From: Serratia proteamaculans
GTDB taxonomy: Bacteria > Pseudomonadota > Gammaproteobacteria > Enterobacterales > Enterobacteriaceae
Length of the DNA stretch: 64,000 nt
Assembly (NCBI RefSeq): GCF_013337185.1
Contig: NZ_SWDE01000006.1
Location: forward strand, 1-64,000
Reading direction: 5' to 3'
Part shown: positions 55,052 through 63,999 of the stretch, in pieces
Position numbering within the stretch: position 1 is the first letter of the stretch
How the letters are laid out: every line of letters begins with the position of its first letter
Made by a program: the position numbers and the translations under genes
The notes under the pieces: generated by a model
What the model saw: the letters and a program-made list of their open reading frames with translations, nothing else
The model's database searches: none
Told to the model about the DNA's origin: nothing

Positions 55052-56659
55052 ATGATTATCCCGACAACCGCGCGCTTGCAGTTTCTAGATAGTAATCCGC
55101 CGTTCCAAGAGCTCTTTATTGGCGAGTCTCCGCTTTTTTCCGCGATCCGCCACCATATGCGGATACTTTATTCAGCACTTTACCAGCTAGATAGCGGCCC
55201 TGACGTGAACGAGTCGGCCCTGCTGCTTCGCTTCGAGATGCAGAAGTGGCTGACGTCACCTTTGATACCCGATATTGGCCTCTTTCCCCGCTGTGGCCTT
55301 GCCGATGCAGCGCAGATTCGCCGGCAGTGGGGGGCGAATGCCGTACAAACCGTCGAGCTCCTGAAAGACCTGATCACCTGTTACGCTGAGGAGGGCTCTG
55401 TACTTAATGCGGAGTTCGTCCGGTTATTCATCGAACTTAAGTGCGAATATGGGAAAGACAACGTCAGGATTTGGTGCCATCCCAAAGAACGCGACCTTTT
55501 TCGCAAGCTGCTCGAAGGGTTGGTGGACCTCAATGATGGGGGATTCGTAAGCACACTTGCAGAGTACCGCAAGATCCCTCCGGCAGATGCGTTGATCCGA
55601 TTCGGACCTTTGCGCACGCGTGGCTTCGGCAGTGCGCCGGAGGCATTAATTACTTCCCCATCATACCGTCGTCTGGTCCGCTTTGTTTGGTCAGGGCTGG
55701 CAGATGAGGAAGGATTTGCCGATGATCCGGTACTGCCCACCTACAACTATCTGGCCAGCCTGCGTTCAGTTCGGACTACCGTCAGCGAGAATCCCAGAAC
55801 GATGACTGTGCCTCCTACGGCTGAACAAGTTGATGATCTTGTGTACCTTGACAATAAGACGTCCACGGGCAAAGCCTTGCATCGATGTGTGCTAGTGGAG
55901 TTTCCAGCTGAGTACGGAGTGCTTCTTCGTCCGGGGTCCCGCTTGCTGGTATTCAGTCCCCATCGCACCGACATTGAGGCCATTGGCTACAGACAGATTA
56001 ATGAAGTAGAAGCAGATGATTACCTGCTGATTCACGATGCTGATGCTGACCTTGGTGAGGTTAGTGTCGATGCCTCTAAAGCGCCGCTGGCTGCCCTCTG
56101 GAAAAAGGCGCTGGCTGATGCTTGGAAACGACATCCCAATATATGTCTTCAGAAAATGCAGCAAGCCGGCATTGATCTCCAAGATCTGCATCGTGCGGTC
56201 CACAAATGGAAAGAAAGCAATGGTACTGTGATTCCGGCGCCGCTGCGTAAGAGGCATTTCGAAGCATTGCTGATAAAGGTACTTGATCCGGATCTTATTC
56301 CACCGATGGTGGTTAATGGCAGAACTGTTCCTGGATGGCGTCGGGCGTGGAGAGAGGTCGAGGCCTCTCGGGTTAACGCGATACAACATGGAGCGGTTGA
56401 GCATGCCATTGTAAACGAACAACTAACTGCGGAGCTGCGTAGAGAATTGCCTGCTATTCGCAGTATGCTCTCGTTAGTATATGTATATCCTCACCGGCTT
56501 GAGCCGGAAAGTGGCCTGACCGGCAGCGTGTTATTTAAACCTGTGATTAGTATTTCGCCGGACTTTGCTGCTCCGGCAGAGGTGCTGGAAAAACTGCTCA
56601 AGCTGCCGATTGCTGAACGGTATCGCGCAGGCTTAGGAGGCGAGCATTTGTGCGCATGA
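55052..56659 (+). CDS. Unknown 535-aa protein, second gene of DISARM-like operon
   Basis: Not recognised. Probably cytoplasmic. The first half has a helical block ending RFGPLRTRGFGSAPEALITS and SYRRLVRFVWSGLADEEGFA. The middle has a beta-rich region with LLRPGSRLLVFSP and VEADDYLLIHDADADLGEVS, and the last third is helical with a W-x-x-AL pattern (LWKKALADAWKRH) and GTVIPAPLRKRHFEALLIKV, which vaguely recalls the C-terminal regions of other phage-defence proteins such as DrmE. The ATG at 55052 has GAAGGA seven bases upstream; a GTG two codons earlier overlaps the previous stop. Its own stop lies inside the start of the NERD-helicase gene, so translation is coupled. Confidence 0.8.
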   Translation: MIIPTTARLQFLDSNPPFQELFIGESPLFSAIRHHMRILYSALYQLDSGPDVNESALLLRFEMQKWLTSPLIPDIGLFPRCGLADAAQIRRQWGANAVQTVELLKDLITCYAEEGSVLNAEFVRLFIELKCEYGKDNVRIWCHPKERDLFRKLLEGLVDLNDGGFVSTLAEYRKIPPADALIRFGPLRTRGFGSAPEALITSPSYRRLVRFVWSGLADEEGFADDPVLPTYNYLASLRSVRTTVSENPRTMTVPPTAEQVDDLVYLDNKTSTGKALHRCVLVEFPAEYGVLLRPGSRLLVFSPHRTDIEAIGYRQINEVEADDYLLIHDADADLGEVSVDASKAPLAALWKKALADAWKRHPNICLQKMQQAGIDLQDLHRAVHKWKESNGTVIPAPLRKRHFEALLIKVLDPDLIPPMVVNGRTVPGWRRAWREVEASRVNAIQHGAVEHAIVNEQLTAELRRELPAIRSMLSLVYVYPHRLEPESGLTGSVLFKPVISISPDFAAPAEVLEKLLKLPIAERYRAGLGGEHLCA

Positions 56660-58359
56660 TTCCCGGATTTATCGACGAGACTTCACCGCCCGGTGAGATT
56701 GACCTTTACCGGAAACTCGAAAGTGCCCGGTGCAACTGGACCGTTATCCATTCGCTGGATCTGGCACCGAGCAACCATAACAGGCGCACCGAACTTGACT
56801 TTGTGATTGTGATTCCCGACGTTGGCATTCTCTGCATTGAGGTCAAATCGCATCGAGAGATTGGCTTCGACGGCGATCACTGGTACCCAAAAAGCATTAC
56901 AAAATCGCCGTTCCGCCAAGCACAGGATGCTCGTTATGTTCTGCGGCGTCGGCTGGTGGAGCGGTTAGCGATCTTTTCTCAAGTCCCAGTGATTCATTGC
57001 TGTGTTTTCCCTCGGGCAGATTTTACCGTGCCGCCCAATCTGTCGGTTAGTCCATACGAGGTGATGGACCGTTACCGGTTCGATGCCTGTACAACGGGCG
57101 ATGCGCTGTGTGAAGCTCTTAAAAAAATGGCCCTGCGGATCATCTATGCGGATCCAACGATCGCCCTGCTGAAGGCACCACTGTCAGGGGCGCAGGTAGA
57201 AGATTTCGTCAGTTTCTGCTTCCCCATCCGTACACGCCGGCCGGAAAAGTTCACCGAAATTCGCTATCGCGAGGAGGAGCTTGAGAAGCTATTGCGCGAT
57301 CAACAATACCCGGTGCTTCGTTTGACGGATTACAACCCGAGGGTGCTAGTTGAAGGGGGGGCAGGAACCGGTAAGTCACTAATAGGTATTAGCGTGGCTC
57401 GGCTCAAGGCGGCTCAAGGTCTAAGGGTAGGTTATCTCTGTTTTAACAGGCTGATCGGTCAATGGGCTGCCAGTCAGCTAGAGGAAGAACACAACCCGCT
57501 TTTGGTCGGGGGCTCTGCCTTAAGCGTGTTGATGTCCCTTACTGGGGTAAGTGTGCCGGAAAATCCAAACGATGATTTCTGGTCCAGCGTAGCGCTGGAG
57601 GTCCAAGACCGCCTCACGGATCCATCTTGTGCGCATGATGCTCGGTTCGACTATCTGGTCATCGACGAGGCGCAGGATATTCTCGGGCGCCCAGACCTGT
57701 TGGACTGCCTCCGTCTGCTTATAGATGGTGACCTAGATGGCGGCCGCTTCCTTATGTTAGGTGACTTCCGCAATCAGGTACTGACAGGAGCAACGGCACT
57801 GGAGGTCCCCCTAGCTACCGTGCGGAAGAATTCAGCCCGCTGGGTACTTACGGAAAACTGTCGCAACTACAAGACCGTTGGCCAGTTCGCAATGAAGCTC
57901 TCTCAGGCAGACAGGAGCACCTACTCCGGTTACCTACGACAGGGGGGCGGCCTGAATGCATGGAACCTTGAGCTGTACAAGGACGCAGCGGATCAAATCC
58001 GCAAGATCATGATATGTATAGATTCAGCTTTGGCCAGCGGATTCCGGGAGGCCGACATTACGGTGCTTTCCTTCGGGTCTGAACGTCGCTCAGTGCTCCC
58101 ATTGCTTCGCGAGGCCTGCAACCGCGCATTCGTCTCCGTCGGAAATTCGAGCACCAAGGGCATACGCTACTCCACTGTTCCAGCCTACAAGGGGCTGGAG
58201 AACAAGGTCATCATCATCACTGATGTAATTCCTTCTGATAGTGGGTTTGATCGCAACCGCTTTTATACGGGAATCACCCGGGCCCAAGAGCGGCTCCATC
58301 TATTTTGTCATGCATCAGGTGCATCACAGCTAGCTGAATGGGTGACAAGTGCCAGGTAA
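56650..58359 (+). CDS. NERD nuclease-UvrD/PcrA-type helicase fusion
   Basis: A 569-residue two-domain protein. The N-terminal NERD domain (about 10-125) has the nuclease-like set E48/D50...E64-V-K66 (ELDFVIVI, LCIEVKSH). The superfamily 1 helicase part has Walker A GGAGTGKS (K242), Walker B VIDEAQD (D339), LGDFRNQVL (motif III), LTENCRN (motif IV) and NRFYTGITRAQERLHLF (motif VI, R544). The GTG at 56650 has AGGAGG nine bases upstream, better than the ATG at 56656. It likely unwinds and cuts DNA; NERD domains are found in several defence operons. It is third of five coupled genes and overlaps the second by 10 bp. Confidence 0.9.
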   Translation: MRMIPGFIDETSPPGEIDLYRKLESARCNWTVIHSLDLAPSNHNRRTELDFVIVIPDVGILCIEVKSHREIGFDGDHWYPKSITKSPFRQAQDARYVLRRRLVERLAIFSQVPVIHCCVFPRADFTVPPNLSVSPYEVMDRYRFDACTTGDALCEALKKMALRIIYADPTIALLKAPLSGAQVEDFVSFCFPIRTRRPEKFTEIRYREEELEKLLRDQQYPVLRLTDYNPRVLVEGGAGTGKSLIGISVARLKAAQGLRVGYLCFNRLIGQWAASQLEEEHNPLLVGGSALSVLMSLTGVSVPENPNDDFWSSVALEVQDRLTDPSCAHDARFDYLVIDEAQDILGRPDLLDCLRLLIDGDLDGGRFLMLGDFRNQVLTGATALEVPLATVRKNSARWVLTENCRNYKTVGQFAMKLSQADRSTYSGYLRQGGGLNAWNLELYKDAADQIRKIMICIDSALASGFREADITVLSFGSERRSVLPLLREACNRAFVSVGNSSTKGIRYSTVPAYKGLENKVIIITDVIPSDSGFDRNRFYTGITRAQERLHLFCHASGASQLAEWVTSAR

Positions 58360-58364
58360 AAAGT

Positions 58365-61300
58365 ATGAATAAGGAACGATCTGCAGAAATCGAGTTTCTT
58401 CGTGGAGAGCTGGTGGGGCCCTCGCGCGTCATCGAAACCGTTACAACCTTCGGAATGGTTACTATTGATGCACAAGGCAGCTTCCGGCTTTCCGGGGAAG
58501 AGTTCGGGCCCCTTTACTACCAATGCGGAGACAGCGATGTTCTGCAGGAAATCGTCCACTACAATGGCGAAACGCCTATGCAACGTTATGGCGCGGGCCT
58601 TTTGTACCCACGTAAATATATGCAGGGGATGGTAATTGACGATCATGCGGACCCTGGATCATCCGCTGGGCTAATAAACGACGGTGAGAATGGAGAGAAC
58701 GCATTGACTGAGACAGTGCTGGCAGTGGTCTCCAATCCGGAAGTGTCGACGTTGCCTGCAATGTTTACCAGCGGTGACCCAGCTTCAGAGGGAGGTGGCA
58801 CTGAGGCGGATGACGATGATTTCGAGGTTGGCAGTGACGATATGTACCAACCCTCGGTCATGGGTATTAGCTTCTGCCTGGAGGAGAGTGAAGGCGAATT
58901 TGTCGTATCGCTTCCCGCTGCTAAAAAGTTCTTTTGGCAGCTACCAGAGGCCGCCGCGTTCCCAGTCAACGGAAGGTATGAACCCTGTATTAAAGTAACG
59001 AGCAAGGAGAATGGTGAACATCGTGCGGAGGCGTGGCGGCGTGTGCCGGCTACAACTGTTGCTACGTGTGAACGATTTCTGTTGGCTAGCCTAAAGCCCG
59101 GAAAAACCGAGTCAAGGAGCCTGAGCTTGCCTGGGGGGCTTGCTTTACAGATCCAAGTTTTTCCACGACGCATGCATGGCAAGTGGATTGTCACATGCGT
59201 ACTGCGCAACCAACAGGATGCCCAAGCGGCCAAGAGCAAAGCAGATCAGATCCGAAGCATCCTCTTTCAGGCGTACTTCCAGGTGCGGGTGCAGGGCGGT
59301 GCAGTCTTTAGCCGTTACCCTGAAGGAGTCAGGCCGTTCGAACAGCTCGATGATGACGAGAAAACGCTCTCCCTGCTGTACCGTGACCAAGCTACTTGGG
59401 CGATCGGACACGGTTGTGCGGCGGGATGGGATCTTGTCGAAGGGGGAGTACCGGATGCTATTTTCGCGGATGTGATGCCGGCCGTGGAACTGCCGAGTAT
59501 GACTCCTGACATCACGGACCGCGAGGGAGACCCTGTCACCCTATCTATGCGTGATCTAGCGGGGCTTACAACCTTTGCCCCGGGCGCTCAGGACTGGGCA
59601 CCACTCGATAGTCTCGTGCAAGAGTATGCTGCTTGGATTGATGCTCGCGAGGCAGGCAGCGAGAAGCTATCGCCCCAGTTGCGTGATGTAGCCACAAGCC
59701 ATCTGGATGACTGCCGCCAAAGCCTCAAGCGCATCAGACACGGCATTGCGATCCTGCAAACCGACACCACTGCACTAGAGGCATTTCGTCTGGCCAATCA
59801 GGCAATGCTGCTCCAGCAGGTAGCATCCAAACAGATCTCTCGTCGCCCGCTAGTCCTCCTCAACAACTATGTGGTTGCTGAGGAGGTACCTGAAGGACAG
59901 CCACGCACACCATGGGAGGTGTGGATTGATGGTTCCGAAAAACAGGGTGTCGGCAAATGGCGAGCCTTCCAGGCAGCGTTCTTGCTTATGAGTATCGCCG
60001 GACTGGTTGAGGAACGTTGTGATGACCGGGAAATCGTCGACCTGATCTGGTTCCCCACAGGCGGAGGCAAGACCGAAGCCTATCTCGCAGTCGCCGCTTT
60101 CTACATGTTCCACCAACGCTTGATTTCGCGCGTAGATGATGAACTGCGTCGTGATGGCACCAATGTATTCATGCGCTACACCTTGCGGATGCTGACCACA
60201 CAGCAATTCCAGCGTGCTGCCAGCCTGATCTGCGCTATGGAACAAATCAGAGTACGCCGGGAAAAGGAGGCCGCCAGCCCCTCGCTAGGGACCTCCTGCT
60301 TCACACTTGGACTCTGGGTTGGTGGTGATGGTTCACCAAATAAATGGGCTGATGCCAGCAAAGCGGTCCGCAAATATGACTCCGGAGATGTGACAGGAAA
60401 TCCGTTAGTCTTGACGGAGTGCCCTTGGTGCCGGAGCACAATCGGCCGGTTGACTCAAGCCTCGTCCAGTAAAGGCAAGAAGAACAAGAACAGCAATCTC
60501 GCTGGGCTGGTCGGTGGAAAGCAGCCGTACCTGATGTGCTCTGACACTGGATGTGAATATGGTGGCGAACGCAGTAGGCTACCTGTCGAGGTTATCGACG
60601 AAGCCATCTACAAAGATCCACCATCCATGTTCATCGGGACCGCTGACAAGTTCGCAATGATGGCCTGGAAGCCGGAAACCGGCGCACTGTTTGGCTTGGA
60701 TCATGGCAAAGAGGGAGAAGTGATTCCTGTCAGACGCCCCCCAGGATTGGTGATCCAAGATGAGTTTCACCTGATTTCAGGGCCTTTGGGTACGATCTAT
60801 GGGTTATATGAGGGGGTGATCGAGCAGCTTTGCAGCGCAAAGAACAGGCGTTATCTGATAAAGCCCAAGATAATCGCCTCGACCGCCACCATTCGGGGGG
60901 CGGCAGAGCAGGTACGTACTGTCTATGCCCGTGAGAAGCTGCAGCTGTTTCCCAGCCCAGGGCTGGAGATGGGCGACTCGTTTTTCGGCCGTTACGCCAA
61001 GGACAAAGATGGACAGCTGAAACAAGGCCGACTCTACCTAGGAATTCACGCCAGCGGTTATCGGTCTTTCCTGACAACTCAGGTCCGTGCATTTTCGACT
61101 GTGTTGTTCAGAGCGTGGATGTTCGATGACAACAAGAAAGATGCATGGTGGACCCTGCTGGCGTTCTACAACAGCTTGCGTGAGCTGGGTGGTGCCCAGA
61201 CCCTGTTCCAGTCTGACATTGCTGCGCGTCTAAAGGACTATTCATCGCGTTATGGGCTCAAAGGCGGCCCTCAACGCTACCTCAATACTGTGGAAGAGTT

Positions 61301-62078
61301 GACCAGTCGTCAGAGTCAGGCACAGCTGGTTGAGTTAATGGATCGGTTGGCGCTCCCTTGGGATGCCAAGGACAGCTTGGATGCCTGTCTTGCGTCCAAT
61401 ATCATCGAAGTTGGAGTGGATATCGACCGGCTAGCGTTGATGGCTGTTGTCGGTCAGCCCAAGTCAACCGCTCAGTACATTCAGGTGACAGGCCGGGTAG
61501 GACGGCGCTGGTGGGAACGTCCTGGACTGATTCTGAGCATGTTCAACCCGGGGAAGAGTCGCGACCGCTCGCACTTTGAGCAGTTTCATAGTTATCACCG
61601 CCGTCTCTATGAGCGGGTCGAGCCGACTTCGGCTACACCATTTTCGGTTGAAGCAGTGGAGCGCGCACTGGCAGGAGTAATGCTGCTCTGGGCACGGCAG
61701 CGGCATGGTGCCAGCTCGCCTGGTGAGGCCTTCGGCGACTATGCCGACTATTTGAACGAGGCGCTTGAGCTGCTGCTTGAACGATGCGGAGCCATCATGG
61801 AGGTTCAACCAGATGAATTGGATCGAGTATGCGAAGCCATGCGCAAAGTACACAGTGAACTCCTCAATAAGTGGAAAACCAATCCACAAGAGTGGTGGGC
61901 GTACCCGCAAAAGAAAGATGGAGAGTATCTGATGCTATGGACAGGTGAGTTCGCGACTAGGGAGCAGAAACGAAAAGGGATGCGGGTTCTCAGCAGCATG
62001 CGCAATGTTGACGGCACTGCCCGGGCAGCAATCAGCAGCAACTATTTAGGCGAGGAGCATACAGAGCATGGCCAGTGA
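58365..62078 (+). CDS. drmA: DrmA-like giant DISARM helicase
   Basis: A 1237-residue superfamily 2 helicase-like protein. An N-terminal region typical of DrmA (MNKERSAEIEFLRGELVGP, later MQRYGAGLLYPRKY) precedes Walker A FPTGGGKTEAYL (K569), an inserted zinc-finger-like set (C686-P-W-C, then CSDTGC), Walker B-type IQDEFHLISG (D799), SNIIEVGVDIDRL and motif VI QVTGRVGRR (R1044). In DISARM, DrmA and DrmB form the DNA-binding, translocating core. The ATG at 58365 has AGG eight bases upstream; an in-frame ATG nine codons earlier (58338) overlaps the NERD gene but lacks a site. It overlaps drmB by 11 bp. Confidence 0.87.
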   Translation: MNKERSAEIEFLRGELVGPSRVIETVTTFGMVTIDAQGSFRLSGEEFGPLYYQCGDSDVLQEIVHYNGETPMQRYGAGLLYPRKYMQGMVIDDHADPGSSAGLINDGENGENALTETVLAVVSNPEVSTLPAMFTSGDPASEGGGTEADDDDFEVGSDDMYQPSVMGISFCLEESEGEFVVSLPAAKKFFWQLPEAAAFPVNGRYEPCIKVTSKENGEHRAEAWRRVPATTVATCERFLLASLKPGKTESRSLSLPGGLALQIQVFPRRMHGKWIVTCVLRNQQDAQAAKSKADQIRSILFQAYFQVRVQGGAVFSRYPEGVRPFEQLDDDEKTLSLLYRDQATWAIGHGCAAGWDLVEGGVPDAIFADVMPAVELPSMTPDITDREGDPVTLSMRDLAGLTTFAPGAQDWAPLDSLVQEYAAWIDAREAGSEKLSPQLRDVATSHLDDCRQSLKRIRHGIAILQTDTTALEAFRLANQAMLLQQVASKQISRRPLVLLNNYVVAEEVPEGQPRTPWEVWIDGSEKQGVGKWRAFQAAFLLMSIAGLVEERCDDREIVDLIWFPTGGGKTEAYLAVAAFYMFHQRLISRVDDELRRDGTNVFMRYTLRMLTTQQFQRAASLICAMEQIRVRREKEAASPSLGTSCFTLGLWVGGDGSPNKWADASKAVRKYDSGDVTGNPLVLTECPWCRSTIGRLTQASSSKGKKNKNSNLAGLVGGKQPYLMCSDTGCEYGGERSRLPVEVIDEAIYKDPPSMFIGTADKFAMMAWKPETGALFGLDHGKEGEVIPVRRPPGLVIQDEFHLISGPLGTIYGLYEGVIEQLCSAKNRRYLIKPKIIASTATIRGAAEQVRTVYAREKLQLFPSPGLEMGDSFFGRYAKDKDGQLKQGRLYLGIHASGYRSFLTTQVRAFSTVLFRAWMFDDNKKDAWWTLLAFYNSLRELGGAQTLFQSDIAARLKDYSSRYGLKGGPQRYLNTVEELTSRQSQAQLVELMDRLALPWDAKDSLDACLASNIIEVGVDIDRLALMAVVGQPKSTAQYIQVTGRVGRRWWERPGLILSMFNPGKSRDRSHFEQFHSYHRRLYERVEPTSATPFSVEAVERALAGVMLLWARQRHGASSPGEAFGDYADYLNEALELLLERCGAIMEVQPDELDRVCEAMRKVHSELLNKWKTNPQEWWAYPQKKDGEYLMLWTGEFATREQKRKGMRVLSSMRNVDGTARAAISSNYLGEEHTEHGQ

Positions 62079-63999
62079 CATTCGGCTGGGGCAATTGATT
62101 GTCCCCTTCGGGCCGGGGAGCATCTATACCGACAAGAACGGTGTACCTAATATAATCTGCGGGCTAGACTTCTGGCATAAACAGATGGATGAGAAAGGCA
62201 AGTGGACGGTGGATGAGGCCGCCATGCGCAGGCATGTGATTGACGAGCCTCGACTATCTGCTCTGCTTCAGGTTCCACAATTCCGCCAGCCGCCAGAATA
62301 CTGCCGTGACGACCAGAATCCAGGGCTATCGGGGCTGGAAATCCAGACTCACCGCTTTCCTACTTGGTATGTCGACAGCTACAGCGGAAAAATGCGCCGT
62401 TTCAGCCTAGATACCCGGAAACTTACCCCGCTCCCAAATGACAAAAAACCAAATTGGCGCCCCGTGCGTTTCATCAGCGTCTGCAGCCAAGGGCATATTG
62501 CAGATTTCCCATGGAAAGCTTGGTGTGGATGTACCTGCCCAGGGGATAGCGGACTGGTGCTTAAGGATTCCGGCGGCCCAGACCTGAGGTCCGTTAAAGT
62601 CACCTGCTCGATATGCAAGAAATGGAAAACCTTGGCGGGAGCAATGAGCATGGTTCGCGATCCCGACAGTGGCAAAATCGATAAATCCGGACTTAAGTCG
62701 GCAGGGATCTTCTGTAGTGGTGAGCGTCCTTGGCTGGGCTTGGCAGCTCAGCCATGCCAAGAACCCCCTGTTGCAGTGCTGATCAACCAGTCGAACATCT
62801 ATTTTGGAAAAGTGCTGTCTTCAATCTATCTGCCGAATATGAGCAGCGAACAATGCGTTACTGACATTCAGAAGATACTGAGAAATGATGATCTGGATTT
62901 AAGCGTCGTAAAGCTATTTATCCAGCTCGGAATTATCTCGGAAGCACTAAAAAAGCTCCATGAGATCCTGCTCCCCTATTACCCCAGCCTGCCTGATGAC
63001 GCGTTGATAATGCAGGCCATGGACGCTCTCAACCAAGGCAGCTCGCTGGCAGATGGAGGCCCTCAGCCTGTAATGGCAGAATCAGAGTCCCAGAAATACC
63101 GCCGGGCCGAGTACAACGTACTACGCAATGAAGTAGCCCTTGGAGTAGACAACGAACTAAGGGTAATTCCAAGCTTGGTTCCGCTTGGGCTGAAATCTTG
63201 GTTCGGGCGGATCAATCTGGTTGAAAAGCTGCGTGAAACCCGGGTTTTTTGTGGCTTTGACAGACTTATACGGGAAAGGGAGCCGTTGGCTAGCATGCCG
63301 GACTCAGCTATGAACCAGCTTTTCCTTCACCCGCCGGCACCAGAATCCCAGTGGCTGCCTGCTATCAAGAATTATGGTGAAGGTATTTTCGTCGAGTTGG
63401 ATGAGGGCGCCGTCAGCAATTGGCTTGCAGAGAATGCCGAGTGGCTTGCACACCGGCTGGATCAGGCGTTTGTGGCACGCATGGCTGACGAGAAAAACCT
63501 GATGCCACCGCTCCAGAGTAATTACGTTACGCCACAATGGGCTGCCCGATACCTTCTGGTTCACACCTTGGCTCACATCATGATCAATCAGATGGTGTTT
63601 GAATGTGGTTACTCCTCAGCTTCGCTGAAAGAACGCATCTTTGTATCTAGCGATCCAGAGGCACCGATGGCGGCCTTTCTCATTTTCACCGCAGCCGGAG
63701 ATTCGGAAGGTAGTCTGGGCGGGTTGGTTCGTATCGGCCGGCCTAAGCTTTTTGAGCCGATGGTTCTCAGGGCTCTTTCTCGGGCGTCTTGGTGCTCTGC
63801 TGATCCTGTCTGTTCGGAGGATTTGGGTGGGACGGGTTCGCGACGGGTCAACAAAGCAGCCTGCCATGCCTGTGTACTATTGCCGGAAACAGCATGCGAA
63901 ACAGTCAACAGCGGGCTGGATCGTGCTATGGTCATCGGGACGCCGCAGGCACCGCATCATGGATTCCTATCGGAATTGATTAAAGGGGGTTCCATCTGA
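62068..63999 (+). CDS. drmB: DrmB-like DUF1998 protein
   Basis: A 643-residue protein, complete at the very end of the window. The start (LGQLIVPFGPGSIYTDKNGV, then ICGLDFW) is of the DrmB type. A Cys cluster from residue 139 (CSQGHIADFPWKAWCGCTC and VTCSICKKW) looks like a zinc site. The DUF1998 domain is at about 490-620: YLLVHTLAHIMINQMVFECG, DSEGSLGGLVRIG, and a second Cys set ending AACHACVLLPETAC (C599, C602). In DISARM, DrmB binds DrmA. GAGGAG lies about 11 bases before the ATG. Whether drmC follows cannot be seen. Confidence 0.87.
   Translation: MASDIRLGQLIVPFGPGSIYTDKNGVPNIICGLDFWHKQMDEKGKWTVDEAAMRRHVIDEPRLSALLQVPQFRQPPEYCRDDQNPGLSGLEIQTHRFPTWYVDSYSGKMRRFSLDTRKLTPLPNDKKPNWRPVRFISVCSQGHIADFPWKAWCGCTCPGDSGLVLKDSGGPDLRSVKVTCSICKKWKTLAGAMSMVRDPDSGKIDKSGLKSAGIFCSGERPWLGLAAQPCQEPPVAVLINQSNIYFGKVLSSIYLPNMSSEQCVTDIQKILRNDDLDLSVVKLFIQLGIISEALKKLHEILLPYYPSLPDDALIMQAMDALNQGSSLADGGPQPVMAESESQKYRRAEYNVLRNEVALGVDNELRVIPSLVPLGLKSWFGRINLVEKLRETRVFCGFDRLIREREPLASMPDSAMNQLFLHPPAPESQWLPAIKNYGEGIFVELDEGAVSNWLAENAEWLAHRLDQAFVARMADEKNLMPPLQSNYVTPQWAARYLLVHTLAHIMINQMVFECGYSSASLKERIFVSSDPEAPMAAFLIFTAAGDSEGSLGGLVRIGRPKLFEPMVLRALSRASWCSADPVCSEDLGGTGSRRVNKAACHACVLLPETACETVNSGLDRAMVIGTPQAPHHGFLSELIKGGSI

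Noticed and set aside
54018-63999. Druantia- or Zorya-type assignment for the defence operon
   Set aside because: Druantia carries the DEAD helicase and DUF1998 in one very long DruE protein, while here they are two genes; no ZorAB motor proteins are present. The DrmA/DrmB layout fits better.
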